Source: Diphasiastrum complanatum
Taxonomy: Eukaryota; Streptophyta; Lycopodiopsida; Lycopodiales; Lycopodiaceae
Reading direction: 5' to 3'
Assembly: GCA_029204225.1 (NCBI GenBank)
Contig: CM055113.1
Location: 22,515,605-22,579,604 of the forward strand
DNA: 64,000 nucleotides
The position numbers and the translations under genes were made by a program. The notes under the pieces are model-generated. The model had not been told where the DNA came from and ran no database searches. It saw only the letters and a list, made by a program, of their open reading frames with translations. Positions 38,285 through 49,454 of the stretch are shown in pieces (position 1 is the first letter of the stretch; every line of letters begins with the position of its first letter).

Positions 38285-38774
38285 TGTAATGTTCGATACA
38301 TGACCAGTACATAGGATTCAGTATACTCCTAGTCTTGGATACATGGTAGTCCAGTGAAACAAGCTCTTAGTTATGCCACGTCATTCTAGACGTGACCCGA
38401 AAGTAACTAATATCCTTGTGAGGTCCAAAACACACTAAATAGAGTTAATACAAGGTTTGGGACCATATGTGCATGTGTAGAGTTATATGATAGCAATTCT
38501 AAGAATAGAGGATATATGTATAGGGGAGTTTGGGAGCTTGCATGACTAAGGGCATAGGTGGTTCTAGGCTCTATATAAGAAGGCTAAACTTGCCCTACTA
38601 CCTCACCTTATGGTTGCAGACTCTCACTCTACTTTCATGCTTCATATTCCTTGGCTTGGAGATGAAGCTTGTAGAGTTTGATTGGTTGCTTTTAAATGGT
38701 TGGGTGGTTTTTTCATAGTGTGTTTTCCATTGTGTTTGTCTTGTAAGCATGATCTTGCGGAGCTTTCCCTTATA
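38285..38774 (+). repeat. Family A 3' LTR
   Basis: 490 bp, starting right after the polypurine tract and ending CCCTTATA before the target duplication gctat. Relative to the 5' LTR it has a 5-bp insertion near its start and a deletion of about 30 bp near 38517. Confidence 0.85.
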
Positions 38775-38779
38775 GCTAT

Positions 38780-39240
38780 CAAGGGGATTTTTGGATCAAG
38801 AGGGATCTAAATCACATTGATTATATCCATACAGAATACATTGCTTAGACACGTGTGAGATCAGTCAACTTTGACTTATTGGTGTATCTCCAAGATTGGT
38901 GTGTGATAGCTTGCTAGGAAGCTAGTGAAGTCTTGTTTGTGTTGCAACCTATTTCAACTCAATTGGATGTGTCTTGTGGAATCCATAGCCATTTGAATAG
39001 AGGTGGGTAGGGCACATCAATTTTGACTCACGTATAGCTTGTTTGATAAAGAAAACTCATGTTTTTGCTTGCCAATCTTGACTAAGTGAGATCTAGGTGT
39101 GATTTTGAGTCCATAGCCACATAGTTTCATACAATCAAGTAGATTTGTGTCTTTTGTGATATCTTTGAGTGTTATACACGTGCTTAGAAGAAGGTGCATC
39201 AAAATCTTGTGGTGCTTCATCTTTGAAGAGAAGCTACATC
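38780..39240 (+). mobile_element. Continuation of the older retroelement leader
   Basis: Follows the family A target duplication and appears to continue the leader interrupted at 35120. It is non-coding. The right-hand limit is uncertain; the assignment rests only on the nesting. Confidence 0.35.
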
Positions 39241-39522
39241 TAGGTTGAGAGAGATTGTCATAGCTATTGAGATTGTACTCTCAATTTTGGTTTTCCACAT
39301 ACGATCATCATCCAATTTTAGTATCTTGATCGTCGATTACTGATCTGACAACGACTAGTTGCTATAAGAGATTCTTGAACTGGTTTATGTGATTATGTAG
39401 TGAATCACCATTATAAATTTTGAGTGAGAAGAATTTTTTTCTAAGATATTTTGAGTACTAAGGATATTCCAGACTTCTTTCGAAGTTTGAGCTTCATATA
39501 CATGGCTAATTCAATGAGTATT
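39241..39522. other. Intergenic, nothing recognised
   Basis: AT-rich stretch between the nested LTR elements and the minus-strand Copia gag. No feature was identified. Confidence 0.4.
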
Positions 39523-39816
39523 TCATATGTTGAGAATGATCAATGCGAAAGCTTTACCATCCTTCAGCTTCCATTTGGAGATTATTCTGTCATTTACATC
39601 GAGCTTGTCTTCGATACTTGTGACAACCTCCCATAACTCCTTGGCCATTAGCATGATTTTCATCTTAAATTTCCACAAGTGATAATTGAATCCATCTATG
39701 ATAAGACCAGCCTTACTATGAGAATCCATATGAAAAAGTCTTTCAATAGTTATTAGACTATCAATACAAAAGAAAAAGAAAAAGAATATAGTGTTATTAT
39801 CAAAACAAGAAAGCAA
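39523..39816 (-). pseudogene. Copia gag N-terminal fragment
   Basis: Minus-strand open frame of 97 codons containing DGFNYHLWKFKMKIMLMAK then ELWEVV, the N-terminal signature of plant Copia gag (N-Y--WK--M with a downstream W). It lies just downstream of a primer-binding site on the same strand (39897-39886), as expected for a 5' Copia end. No nucleocapsid knuckle or pol follows, so the element is truncated. Confidence 0.7.
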
Positions 39817-39885
39817 TTATTCTACTGATTTGATAGAATCATGTTCTGCAAAAAGATTCTGATATCAAACAAGCTCTGAAACTAA

Positions 39886-39897
39886 GCTTTGATACCA
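39886..39897 (-). promoter_or_regulatory. Copia primer-binding site, minus strand
   Basis: On the minus strand TGGTATCAAAGC follows an LTR-like CA end. It is a variant of the initiator-Met site common in plant Copia elements. The gag fragment begins about 70 bp downstream. Confidence 0.75.
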
Positions 39898-40260
39898 TGT
39901 CGAGGGGAAAATGCAGAAAGGGATGATGTATGTGAAGATGCGGCATGAAGATCCGAAAGGTCGGGGATCGATGGGCTCTACGGAATGAGACTTTTCCCTC
40001 GGTGCATAAACTATGCTTATCATATTCAAATTAGAATAATGAGTCGAATGACTCGGCTGATTCTACTTGATCCTATCTTCAAAGTCGTCAAAATTGACGA
40101 GATTGATTACGTAGAAAAACACAAAGTCGTTAGAGTGTTGATTGTGGAAGCATTAGGTAGTTCAGAGAATTCTATATAAGAGCAGTATCAAATAGAAAAG
40201 TTAAATAGAGAAGCATACATGTATACTGTTATAAATCTGAACGCCATAGAAAGTGCGACA
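39898..40260 (-). mobile_element. Probable Copia 5' LTR, minus strand
   Basis: Lies upstream (minus strand) of the primer-binding site and ends in CGACA. A TATATAG word on that strand near 40170 could be its promoter. The outer edge is a rough estimate, as no second LTR is present for comparison. Confidence 0.4.
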
Positions 40261-42956
40261 TGAAGATGAAATTTTTCCATTGTTTCAAAATTATTACTAG
40301 TAACAAGATGAAAGGTTCTACAAGATGAAAGATTTCAAAATATTAGAATTTTTCGAGAGCTCTTTGTATCTCCCACTCTATATTTGACAAACATCTCAAT
40401 TTCATAAGTGCGTTTTGAAGGGTAGATATGTGAAAAGTATGAAACAAAAGTAGCTTTCATTATTAAGGATTTCACACAATTTGAAGGGTGTTATATGGAC
40501 TGAAAGATTAATCACCTTTCAATTGGAATGGCTAAATGAAAATGCATTTCTATGGACAGGAAAATTGTCTATGAAGGTTCGAGAAGACTTCAAAACGCAA
40601 AAAATGCTCAAGTTAACCATACGAAATAGATGGTGGGCAACATAATAAACTTTCAATAAAATGGCTTTCTAAATGTTGTCGATATTCTCTATCTCTCTCT
40701 ATGTAATCTCTCTCTAAGTCAAACTTCTTAAAAGGCCCATTTTGAGACCATATTTTTTGTATTGTATATGCATGTAAACTATGATGAGTTGGACAAAGCA
40801 AGCCTTTTTTTTAAAAGTGTGAGCAACGTTAAAAATACTTTTAGAATATTGACAAAAAGTATTGTGCTAAATATTCTAAGCATGCTTAATGCGGTGCAAG
40901 CAAATTGTAGAGTATGATTAGATGTACTCTTGATCCTCTAAAGCATGCTAGATGTCTCGTTTTCACAATGAGCTTGAGAATCTAATCCAAGTCTCCTTTG
41001 CCATAGGTAAACTCTTATCCAGTTCTACTAGGGTGTGGGGATTTGGACCATTGGTGTCTTTGTTGAGGGTTTATTAACTTTATAGAAAAAAATTCGCTAG
41101 ATTGGTATTTACAATTTTCAAATTTGAGAGCGGAGGGCTCTTGGGTTTTGGTCAATAGTTTTTGGGCTATCAATAGATTAGGTATGTGGTCATATGCATT
41201 TGGTATTTGGCACGCATCTATAGAGAGTATTGTATGGCTATATATATGAGTATCAATCTTTTGGCATTTCCCTGTAGTGTCGAGTTTTGATATACATGTG
41301 TATCAATATATCCATTGAGTATAACACCCATTTATTTTATACCCACCCATAAACCAAGTTTGTTGTAAAGAAAGGGCATGGAGAAGATGGTATAAAATAA
41401 ACTTGTGTGGGGTAGGTTGGGGGGATAAAATGACGTTTGGTTTTTCGGGCTTGCCTTATTCTATGTGGAGGATGACGGATCAATGTATTTTGCACCATCA
41501 ATGATGGTGCATAGATCATCCAAGGGCCATCACCTCCCCCTTCTACTCCCCATCTCTCCTTTAAATGGAAGGGCCCCTGCACCGCCACAATAGTGGTAGT
41601 GCAAAATACGCTCATTCAAAAACGACCATGAGTAGTTGGCGCCTGGTATAAGTGAGGCCTCTCCTTATGGGTCTAATTTCTCTTAGCAATCTCTAGTAAC
41701 GCCTGCCTGCCCAACGGCGGGCAAATTCAAATGTGAGTGTTCGTGCCCATCCCCCGGTCCGCCCCCGTCCCCGCCCCCGCCCGTGGCCTTCACACTTCCC
41801 CAGCCTTTTTTACTTAAAAACATGGGTTTCCGGGCAGCTCACGCTGCCCGTGAGAGCGTGACGGGGCAGCGTGAGCTGCCCAAGAAACCCAAATAGTTTT
41901 AGTATATATAGATATTATCTCATAATGATGACAAATAAGCCTCCACCTCAAGCATGAACTTGAGAACAAGATGAATGCATCTCCAAGCAAGCCTATCAAG
42001 CTTGCAATTTGAAGAGTCAAATCAGAGCTGCTTTTTCAGACCTCTTAAATTGATTCTTTCATTCTTTTGTCTTTGCTAATTTACAACTAGAATGTCAATA
42101 TGGCCTTCACCATCACAAATAGAATGTGAGTATGGCCTTCAGCAAGATCAACTGTCATCTAGCATATCATTTTGAAAGGCAGAGATGCCTCTGAGAATAA
42201 AAAAGTACTTGGGTTTCTCAGTCAGCTGATCAGGAACCAAGTCCTGCTGCAAGTCTACAGTATTATATCATATCACCCGTAGATTGATCTCTGATCTGAT
42301 CACTGAAAATAGAAGAATTTAAGCAATTGGGTGATGAATGAATTTGTCGATGATCCATAGTAATGGTAAAGACAAAATGCACGTGGGGCCTTGCAGAATC
42401 TTTTGAACGTTATTTGTTTAACTTGTTGTCTATTCTGGTTGAGGGTGCTCTAGCTTTGGATTTGATGGGCGGAGAGGTGAATCTGATCTATGAGCTGTAA
42501 TTAGATCCTAGCATTAAGGAAGTTGTTGTTTGTGGGTCTGAAGTTGAACCAAAGGATGTTGAGAGGGTCATTCTGTGACGATGGTATCGTTTATGCTTGG
42601 CAAAGAAAAGGGTCGCAGAACTAATTCCAGTTTTTGTGTTAGTTGGTTTCCTGTAACTGCCGCATCATCTGCTGTGGCAATTGAAAAATCCAAATTTGTA
42701 GATGCAGATCAATTGGAGTTTGGCTCCACCATAACTCAATTGGCATGGTTAGAGCTATGAATTAGCAATCAATGGTCACGTTGCGTTGCATCCGCTGTAG
42801 TTACGTATACTACATCTCCATTTAGCATTATTGTGATAGGAAAGTAATAAGCCGCAAGCTGTAGCTGTAGCTGTTGTCTGCTACAAAGCCATTGTCAGTT
42901 GTGTTTCCATCGATATCATTTTTTCAAGGTGCAATTATTGCAGCCACGGATGTATC
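40261..42956. other. Intergenic and 5' flank of the polygalacturonase gene
   Basis: No gene recognised. Notable local features are a C-rich run (41748-41783) and a 67-bp GC-rich hairpin (41824-41890). The stretch before 42957 serves as 5' flank of the GH28 gene; no core promoter was identified with confidence. Confidence 0.4.
41824..41890. repeat. GC-rich hairpin, about 28-30-bp arms
   Basis: Left arm 41824-41851 and right arm 41861-41890 pair almost perfectly, with 2-3 mismatches or bulges around a short GAGAGCGTG loop. Each arm also contains its own small palindrome, GGGCAGC-TCAC-GCTGCCC, so the site could fold as one long stem or as two small ones. It could be an element end or a foldback. 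No target duplication was found. Confidence 0.75.
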
Positions 42957-45193
42957 ATGACCAGCACGTTGCAGCTCCTTGCCCACGGTTCCTTGATTCT
43001 AGTACTTGTTGCTATATGCATAAGGGCGGAGCAACAAAAGCTGAAGAACATTGGAAACCAGCATTCTCAAAATTTTGTTCTTGCTCACGAAACACCATCC
43101 TATGTTCCAACTAAGCCTAATTCCACGACTTTTAATGTAATGTCGTATGGAGCACTAGGAGATGGTAGAACAGATGATACCCAGGTATGAGACCAAAACT
43201 GCGCGCAAGCCTGTCATGTCTTGATGGATCTTTCATATTTCAACCTCCATTGTAGAGCTGATAAATTGTGTCATATTTTTGAATGTGAATGATTACTACT
43301 CATGGAAGTAGTCAAGCGATTGGCATGGACTCCAATGTCTTTGCTGAATTTAGGTTTGTACCACTATGTAGGCATTCTTGAGTGCATGGGATGCCGCCTG
43401 CTCCGTGCCATTTGCAACGGTGGTTGTACCTCACAATGGCACATTCCTCTTGCAGCCGGTAACTTTCACAGGCCCCTGTGCTTTTGGAATCACTTTTCAG
43501 GTACTGAAACTATATATGCCAAATGCAAGAGGCCCCTAGTTCTCCTTTTCAGTGGCTATCTGCAGAAATATTACCTGATTGTAACTACCAGATTAACATG
43601 CTCATTTCTTACCTGCTCCAAAATCACGCATTCTCTCGTAGATCCTTGGAACTATTGTGGCACCAGCTGCCGTTGCTTCTTGGAAAGGGAATGCTACTGC
43701 GCCTTTCTGGATCGTATTCAGCGAGCTTGTCAACTTTGGAGTCACAGGAGGTGGTAAAATAGATGGCCAAGGCCAACAATGGTGGCTTCGCTCATGCAAG
43801 ACGAACTCAAGTAACGTAAGCCTTACTATTGCAGCTAATCTCTAATTACCTCATGATCAGTAACAAAATTCGCCTGCTTTCTGGTTGTTACGTGGATGAT
43901 TTCCATGGACGGATGATTGTGCTTCATGTTCCACTAGTTTGATCTCATATTTCATTTTCAATGCAGGCATGTGATGTGGCTCCCACCGTAAGCTCCTTCG
44001 TCCAGCTCATATGTATCTGAAAGCAGCTACTAGTACTGTACAAGAGATCTAATTCATGTACAGAATTTAAATTCTGTTTGCTGATTCGCCTCATTTGTTA
44101 GCATTTACCAGTACTTGAAATATGTATTTTGTTTCTTTTTTTCAGGCAGTAACACTTTTTGAATGTTCAAACGTAACGTTAGGAAATTTGACTCTGCAAA
44201 ACGGCCAGCAAATACAGCTCTATGTCTACTTAAGCAGTAGAGTTCTTATCTCTGGCCTTCAGATCAACACTCCATTCAGTAGCCCAAATACTGACGGCGT
44301 TCATGTCGGCTTCTCTAAATTTGTGACAATTCAAAACTCTAACATCACAACGGGTAGTTCAGAAAACTCATGTTCCACTCGCAATTTTGCAATATAGGCA
44401 CAATTTTCCTTCAGCTGTATACTCAGCTAGAAGCTGATGTATGTCATGTGTGTTTGTGCTTAGGGGATGACTGTATATCTATTCAAACAGGAACTGCACA
44501 CATGCAGATTACGAACACAACCTGTGGACCAAGCCACGGAATAAGGTAGCAACAAGGGGGTATAGAAACGGAGTGATTTTCAACATATAGCTCTTGGCAT
44601 GATTGCTTACTGTCGATCAGGGTTTCCAAAAAATTAACCATATCAAGGCTTGTGTTATGTTAAGCATCGGTGGGCTGGGAAAAGATCACACGGATGCCCA
44701 AGTGACGGATGTTCATGTGGACGGCGTGACCTTGAGTGGCAGCACTAACGGGCTCAGAATCAAGACATGGCAGGTAGCTTTCCTTCCTCAACATGCTTTG
44801 AAGATGATTGCTCGTGGAATCCCTAGCTGCTTGACGATTACTCATTGATAGATCCATTCTCTAGCGGATAATTCTGGTGTGAATACATGATGGACGCGAT
44901 CTAGCAGTTCTACAGTTTGTTTATGGTTTTTTTGATTGCACAGGGTGGGCAAGGTTTAGCCTCTCGTATTCACTATCAAAATGTACGCATGATCAACGTT
45001 GCCAACCCCATAATAATAGATCAATTCTATTGCGATTCTTCAAAGCCTTGCCGCATTCAGGTAAAATTCGAAGTTACCTCTATTTGATGCCACTGGCATC
45101 AAAGCTCATGCTTTTGAACGCATTCATGAACTAGCGTGCAGTACAGGCACATGCAACACAAAAAACAATTGGTAGAAGCAATGTGTACTATGC

Positions 45194-45235
<42 letters not shown>

Positions 45236-45236
45236 C

Positions 45237-45323
<87 letters not shown>

Positions 45324-45596
45324 ATCTGATAAAATGGGTTTTTGATGTAACTGCAGAAGTCAGCAGTGAAAGTGAGTGATGTCACATATATAAACGTAAC
45401 AGGAATATCATCAACCCGAGTGGCTGTCAACTTCAACTGCAGCCGCTATATAGCATGTAGCAATATAACTCTACAAAGAATCAACATCACCTCATCCATG
45501 CCAGGCAATGTTACCTCCTCCTGCCAGAATGCACAAGGTTCTGCAATTGGTGATGTTGCACCCAAGAGCTGCCTATTCAACATCACCACATACTAA
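42957..45596 (+). CDS. Secreted GH28 polygalacturonase-like pectinase
   Basis: Hydrolyses alpha-1,4-galacturonan in pectin at the cell wall. Exons: 42957-43184, 43372-43500, 43642-43815, 43967-43987, 44146-44353, 44464-44545, 44665-44773, 44944-45060, 45357-45596. All introns are GT-AG, phases agree, and the total of 1308 nt gives 435 aa, normal for plant GH28. The N-terminus has a signal peptide (hydrophobic [10 protein letters not shown] before RAEQQ). After it come [18 protein letters not shown], then the four GH28 motifs: SPNTDGVHV (N232/D234), GDDC (D255/D256), SHG (H278) and RIK (R312, K314). The third motif is normally GHG; here Gly is Ser277, while the His remains. Several N-x-S/T sequons fit secretion. 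It stands alone, with no neighbouring pectinase gene. Confidence 0.95.
43967..43987 (+). other. 21-nt micro-exon of the polygalacturonase gene
   Basis: Encodes only ACDVAPT, between atgcag and gtaagc. It supplies the conserved Cys and APT segment that precedes the beta-helix in plant polygalacturonases, and both flanking introns are phase 0. Skipping it would keep the frame but remove the cysteine. Confidence 0.85.
45193..45320. repeat. (TG)n(GA)n compound microsatellite in the last intron
   Basis: About 12 TG units change directly into about 50 GA units, interrupted once by gacagac. It lies in intron 8 (45061-45356) of the polygalacturonase gene and ends about 36 bp before the last exon's acceptor, a position where length change could influence splicing. 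Confidence 0.9.
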
Positions 45597-46159
45597 CCAG
45601 CTTCAAGCTAAGATGCATGGAAATCAGCAGCCTTGCAAATCAAATCAGTTCATCTTGATTCTAGTTTCATACTCAAAATAAGGTGAAAGGCTTAGCATGA
45701 CTGAGTATTTCAACCCAGTTTTGTGCATAGCTTGTAGACATATTAGTGTAGGTTGACCATTGTTTGGTCATCCATTCTTTCCTCTCCACTCAAAATCCAG
45801 ATTGTATAAAATAATTGCCATTTTTATGTAAGTTTGAGGATTTTTTGAGTCATTTGTAATTTATCATTCTTTCCTTGGTATGGGCACATCTTTAGGTTTA
45901 CCTACAACTTGGGATATGGGAAATTAGTTGACACCAATGACACCCTAGTGGTGTTCATCATGTGACTTCCATTGTCCTCAACTTCTCTCCTTATGGCAAG
46001 AGATGAGAGTACTCTCTCCTTATGGCAAGAGATAAGAGTACAAAAAGCATGGATGTTATCGGCTAACAGCAACCTATGGTGGTGTCATCCTCCCTCATAT
46101 TCCCTCCCAAGAATGATTTACAAGGGAGGTGGACCCACCTCCATATTAGGATCCTAAAC
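45597..46159. other. 3' flank of the polygalacturonase gene
   Basis: Presumed 3' UTR and short intergenic region. A 30-bp word (ctctccttatggcaagagat...) is tandemly repeated at about 45984-46043. No further gene. Confidence 0.5.
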
Positions 46160-48518
46160 TTTTGTGAAGACCCAAAGCATTGGTCGAAAATCAGACAGGT
46201 AGGAAGATCAAAGTCCTAAGATCAGATAGTGGAGGTGAGTACAAGTCTAATGACTTCAATGATCTTTATGATCAATGTGGGATTAAAAGACAGTTTACGA
46301 AAACTCATACTCCTGCTCTCAATGGTGTAGCTGAGCGCAAGAATTGTACGATTGTGGAAAGTTCCAGATCTATGCTAACTGAGATGAAACTACCAAAAGA
46401 TTTTTGGTCAGAAGCATGTAGCACGGCAGTCTATCTTCAAAATAGAATCCTACCATTGCCATACCAAAGATAACACCTGAGGAAGCATTCATGAAGAAGA
46501 AGCCAAAGGTGAACCACTTGCGAATCTTTGGATGTAAGGCCTTTGTACACATTCCTAAAGAGGAAAGACGTAAACTTGATATATAAGCTATCAAGTGCAT
46601 GTTATCTTTGATGAATCCAAGATGTATGAAGACGAAGATGCTGAGAAGATAGACACATCCAGTGGAAAAGATGGTATAGTGAGGATACCACCTGATGATG
46701 ATCCATTCATTGACCTTCCGATTGATGAACATGAGGATACATCTCAAGATACTACTACTCAACCTCAAGAGATAGGTTGGAGAAGTAGGGACAAACCTTT
46801 TGGTGCAAGAAGGATTGAAGTTGCAGGTGACAAACGCAAGGAGAAGGATGTATCGTGGGATACATTTTTCACCAAGAAGCCGATCACCTTACAGGAAGCT
46901 CCCTAAGTGGTTTGAGAGATTGTTGGAGAGTCGCGACATGGATGACTTTCCAGGATCATCTAGCCAGGGAGAGCTACAAAGATCAACAAGGGAGAAGACA
47001 CAATCTGAAAGGTATGAAGCAAATTATGCTCTCTTATCTAGCATTATTCAAAGCAAAGAACCTTCGACTTATAGTGAAGCGAAGGATGATGACATTTGGG
47101 TCAAGGCCATGGGAGAGGAGATGGAGTCAATTGCTAAACATAACACATGGGACTTAGTAGAACCACCAGTTGACAAGAAACCCATTGGTTGCAAATGGGT
47201 ATACAGGACTAAATATCATGCAGATGGAAGTATAGCAAAGCATAAGGCAAGATTGGTGATCAAAGGATATGCACAAAGTAAAGGCATTGACTATGAGGAG
47301 ACCTTTGCTCCAGTATGTAAGTGGAATACTCTACGTCTACTTGTTGCTTTAGCTTCATATTTTGGTTGGCCTTTGCATCAGATGGATGTGAAATCTGCTT
47401 TTCTAAATGGTGAGTTAGAAGAAGAAGTGTTCATGGATCAACCTGAAGGCTTTGTAGCGAAGGGACAGGAAAATAAAGTATGTCGCTTGAAGAAAGCGCT
47501 TTATGGTCTTAAACAAGCACCACGTGCGTGGTATAGCAGGATTGATGCCTACTTTCGTTCAAAGGGATGGTGAGAACACATTTTGATCCAAATCTATATG
47601 TCTTATGCTTTGATGGTATGGTTGCTTTGATTGCTCTTTATGTTGATGACTTGATTATTACGGGAAATAATCAAGAGATGATAGACATGATCAAAAAAGA
47701 CCTCATGGAACAATTTGAGATGACAGATTCAACCTGATGCATTATTGCCTTGGAGTAGAAGTGTGGCAAAGAGGACATGAAGTGGGTTTAACACAGGTGA
47801 AGTATGTCAAAGAGTTGCTACACTGGTTTAGGTTGTAGGATTGCAAACCAATGAATACTCCTATTGAACCAGGTAAAAAGCTTTATAAGTTTGATGAGTC
47901 ACAATCATTTGATGCTACGTTGTATAGACAGTTAGTAGGGAGCTTGATTTACCTTACCACAACTGGACCAGATATATGCTATGTTGTTGGCATTGTAAGT
48001 CAGTTTATGACAGAACCTACGGAAACGCATTTTGCGTTATGTGAAAGGCACTTCAGAGTATGGCTCGATTTACAGGAAGCATGATGGTTTACCTACGTTG
48101 TGTGGCTATGTGAATGCGGATTGGGGAGGTGACTATGATAATCGTAGATCCACCATAGGGTATGTATTCCAGTTTTGTGGTAGTTGCTTTTTCTGGTCTA
48201 GTAAGAAGCAAAGTACAATTGCTCTTTCCACAACAGAAGCAGAGTATAAGGCAATGTGTAGTGCAGCACAGGAAGCTATATGGTTGAGACATATCTTGGA
48301 AGAAGTTGGCATGAAGCAGAAAAATCTCACGACTTTAAATAGCCACAGTCAGAGTGGCATTCAGCTAGCAAAGAATCCAGTGTTCCATGCGAGAACTAAA
48401 CACATTGAGATTCAGTATCACTTTATACGTGAGAGGCTACTGAGTCGTGAAATTCATGTTGTTCATTGTAGCACAGAACAACTAGTTGATATTTTCACTA
48501 ACAAACTTAAAGTATAGA
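46160..48518 (+). pseudogene. Ty1/Copia pol (integrase, reverse transcriptase, RNase H), broken
   Basis: Starts inside the integrase core (LRSDSGGEY, then THTPALNGVAERKN), so gag, protease and the first integrase Asp are missing. A frameshift near 46470 precedes the FGCKAFVHIPKEERR segment. The reverse transcriptase segment runs from CKWVYRTKYHADGS through QMDVKSAFLNGELEE and LYGLKQAPRAWY, has a frame change near 47570, then YVDDLIITGN. Stops follow near 47737 and 47838. RNase H reads ADWGGDYDNRRSTIGYVF, TTEAEYKA and HIEIQYHFIRE to the end at 48518. At least two frame changes and several stops make it non-functional. Confidence 0.92.
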
Positions 48519-48610
48519 AAATTTTGATAAGTTTAGATCAAAGCTTTCTATACTTTAAGTTTGTTGACTTTAAAGCTATGTATATGACTGTATAAAAAGT
48601 AGACTCTACT

Positions 48611-49040
48611 TTAAGGGAGAGAATTAGAATTAAAGTAGAATCATTGTGTTACTGTACTGTAGGTCCTATCAGTGGATAAGGATCAGTTGGCCTTGCCACG
48701 AGGCAAGTCGACAAGACATGCGTCCCGCCAACGGCAACCTGGGTCATGCATGGGTTGCCTGAGTGAACAACTATATGTACAATGTAATTTCATTTAGAGA
48801 AATATAGTTGCTATGTGAGCTTGCTGTGAAGAGTATTTTCTGTTTGTGTTAATGTGTAGCATGATCTGTGTTCCTGTGCAAAGCAAATTCTAAGTCTCCA
48901 CTCTCGACCGAGGCTTCACAATCCTATCCTAGCCAAGCTCCATGACTCCCGTCTGGACCGGACGAAACCTTGTTTCATTTATCTATTGAAACTCCACACT
49001 CACTCTCGCCATAACCTATTCGCAATATTCTGTAAGTCTT
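48611..49040 (+). mobile_element. Copia 3' polypurine tract and probable 3' LTR
   Basis: About 100 bp after pol, TTAAGGGAGAGAA is followed by TTAGAATTAAAG. Plant Copia LTRs often begin TGTTAGAATT, so a TG appears to have been lost. The LTR-like, gene-free stretch extends to about 49040, where the minisatellite region begins. The right edge is approximate because the 5' LTR is absent. Confidence 0.55.
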
Positions 49041-49091
49041 GAGTTAAATTTCAACTGATGCTCATCGATCAAATCTCACCCGGAGCATCTG

Positions 49092-49390
49092 TTCAGATCT
49101 CCACCGACGACCTCAAGTCAGATCTCGCCCGATGCCCTTGCGTCAAATCTCGACTGACGCCTCGCGTCATATCTCGACCGACGCCTCGCGTCAGATCTCG
49201 ATCGACGCCTCAAGTCAGATCTCGACCGATGCCCTCGCGTCAGATCTCGACCGACTCCCCGTGTCAGATCTCGACCGACGACCTCGCGTCGGATCTCGAC
49301 CGACGCATAATCTCGGATCTCGACCGACGTATAATCTCATATTTTGACCGCATAATCTCAGATCTCAACCGACCCTTGAGCCGTCGAGAC
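49092..49390 (+). repeat. Minisatellite array 1, about 11 copies of a 24-25-bp unit
   Basis: Unit approximately GTCAGATCTCGACCGACGCC plus 4-5 bases. Copies drift toward the right end, where cataatc replaces cctcgc. Its reverse complement carries the core TCGGTCGAGATCTGA, the same core as the arrays at 58.2-59.1 and 59.7-60.2 kb, which read in the opposite orientation. Confidence 0.9.
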
Positions 49391-49454
49391 CATATTCACC
49401 CGCACTATAGCCATTGCGACCGCCTTCCGTAGAAGCGACCGCATTAACGAGGAA

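Larger units (their letters stand above)
35121..38774 (+). mobile_element. Complete non-coding LTR retrotransposon (family A)
   Basis: 5' LTR 35121-35624 (starts TGTTATG) and 3' LTR 38285-38774 (starts TGTAATG) are clearly alike but diverged. The 3' LTR has lost about 30 bp that the 5' copy retains. The primer-binding site TGGTATCAGAGC is at 35626-35637, one base after the LTR. The polypurine tract AAGGAGGGAAGAA (38272-38284) directly precedes the 3' LTR. A 5-bp target duplication gctat lies at 35116-35120 and 38775-38779. Each LTR has TATATAA at matching places (35428 and 38572). The 2.66-kb internal region has no gag or pol, so it must be mobilised in trans, like elements of the LARD/TRIM type. 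LTR divergence argues for an old insertion. Confidence 0.88.

Noticed and set aside
49092-49390. CRISPR-like regular repeats (also 58229-60220)
   Set aside because: Units are contiguous with no unique spacers, diverge gradually, and sit in plant retroelement DNA. These are minisatellites.
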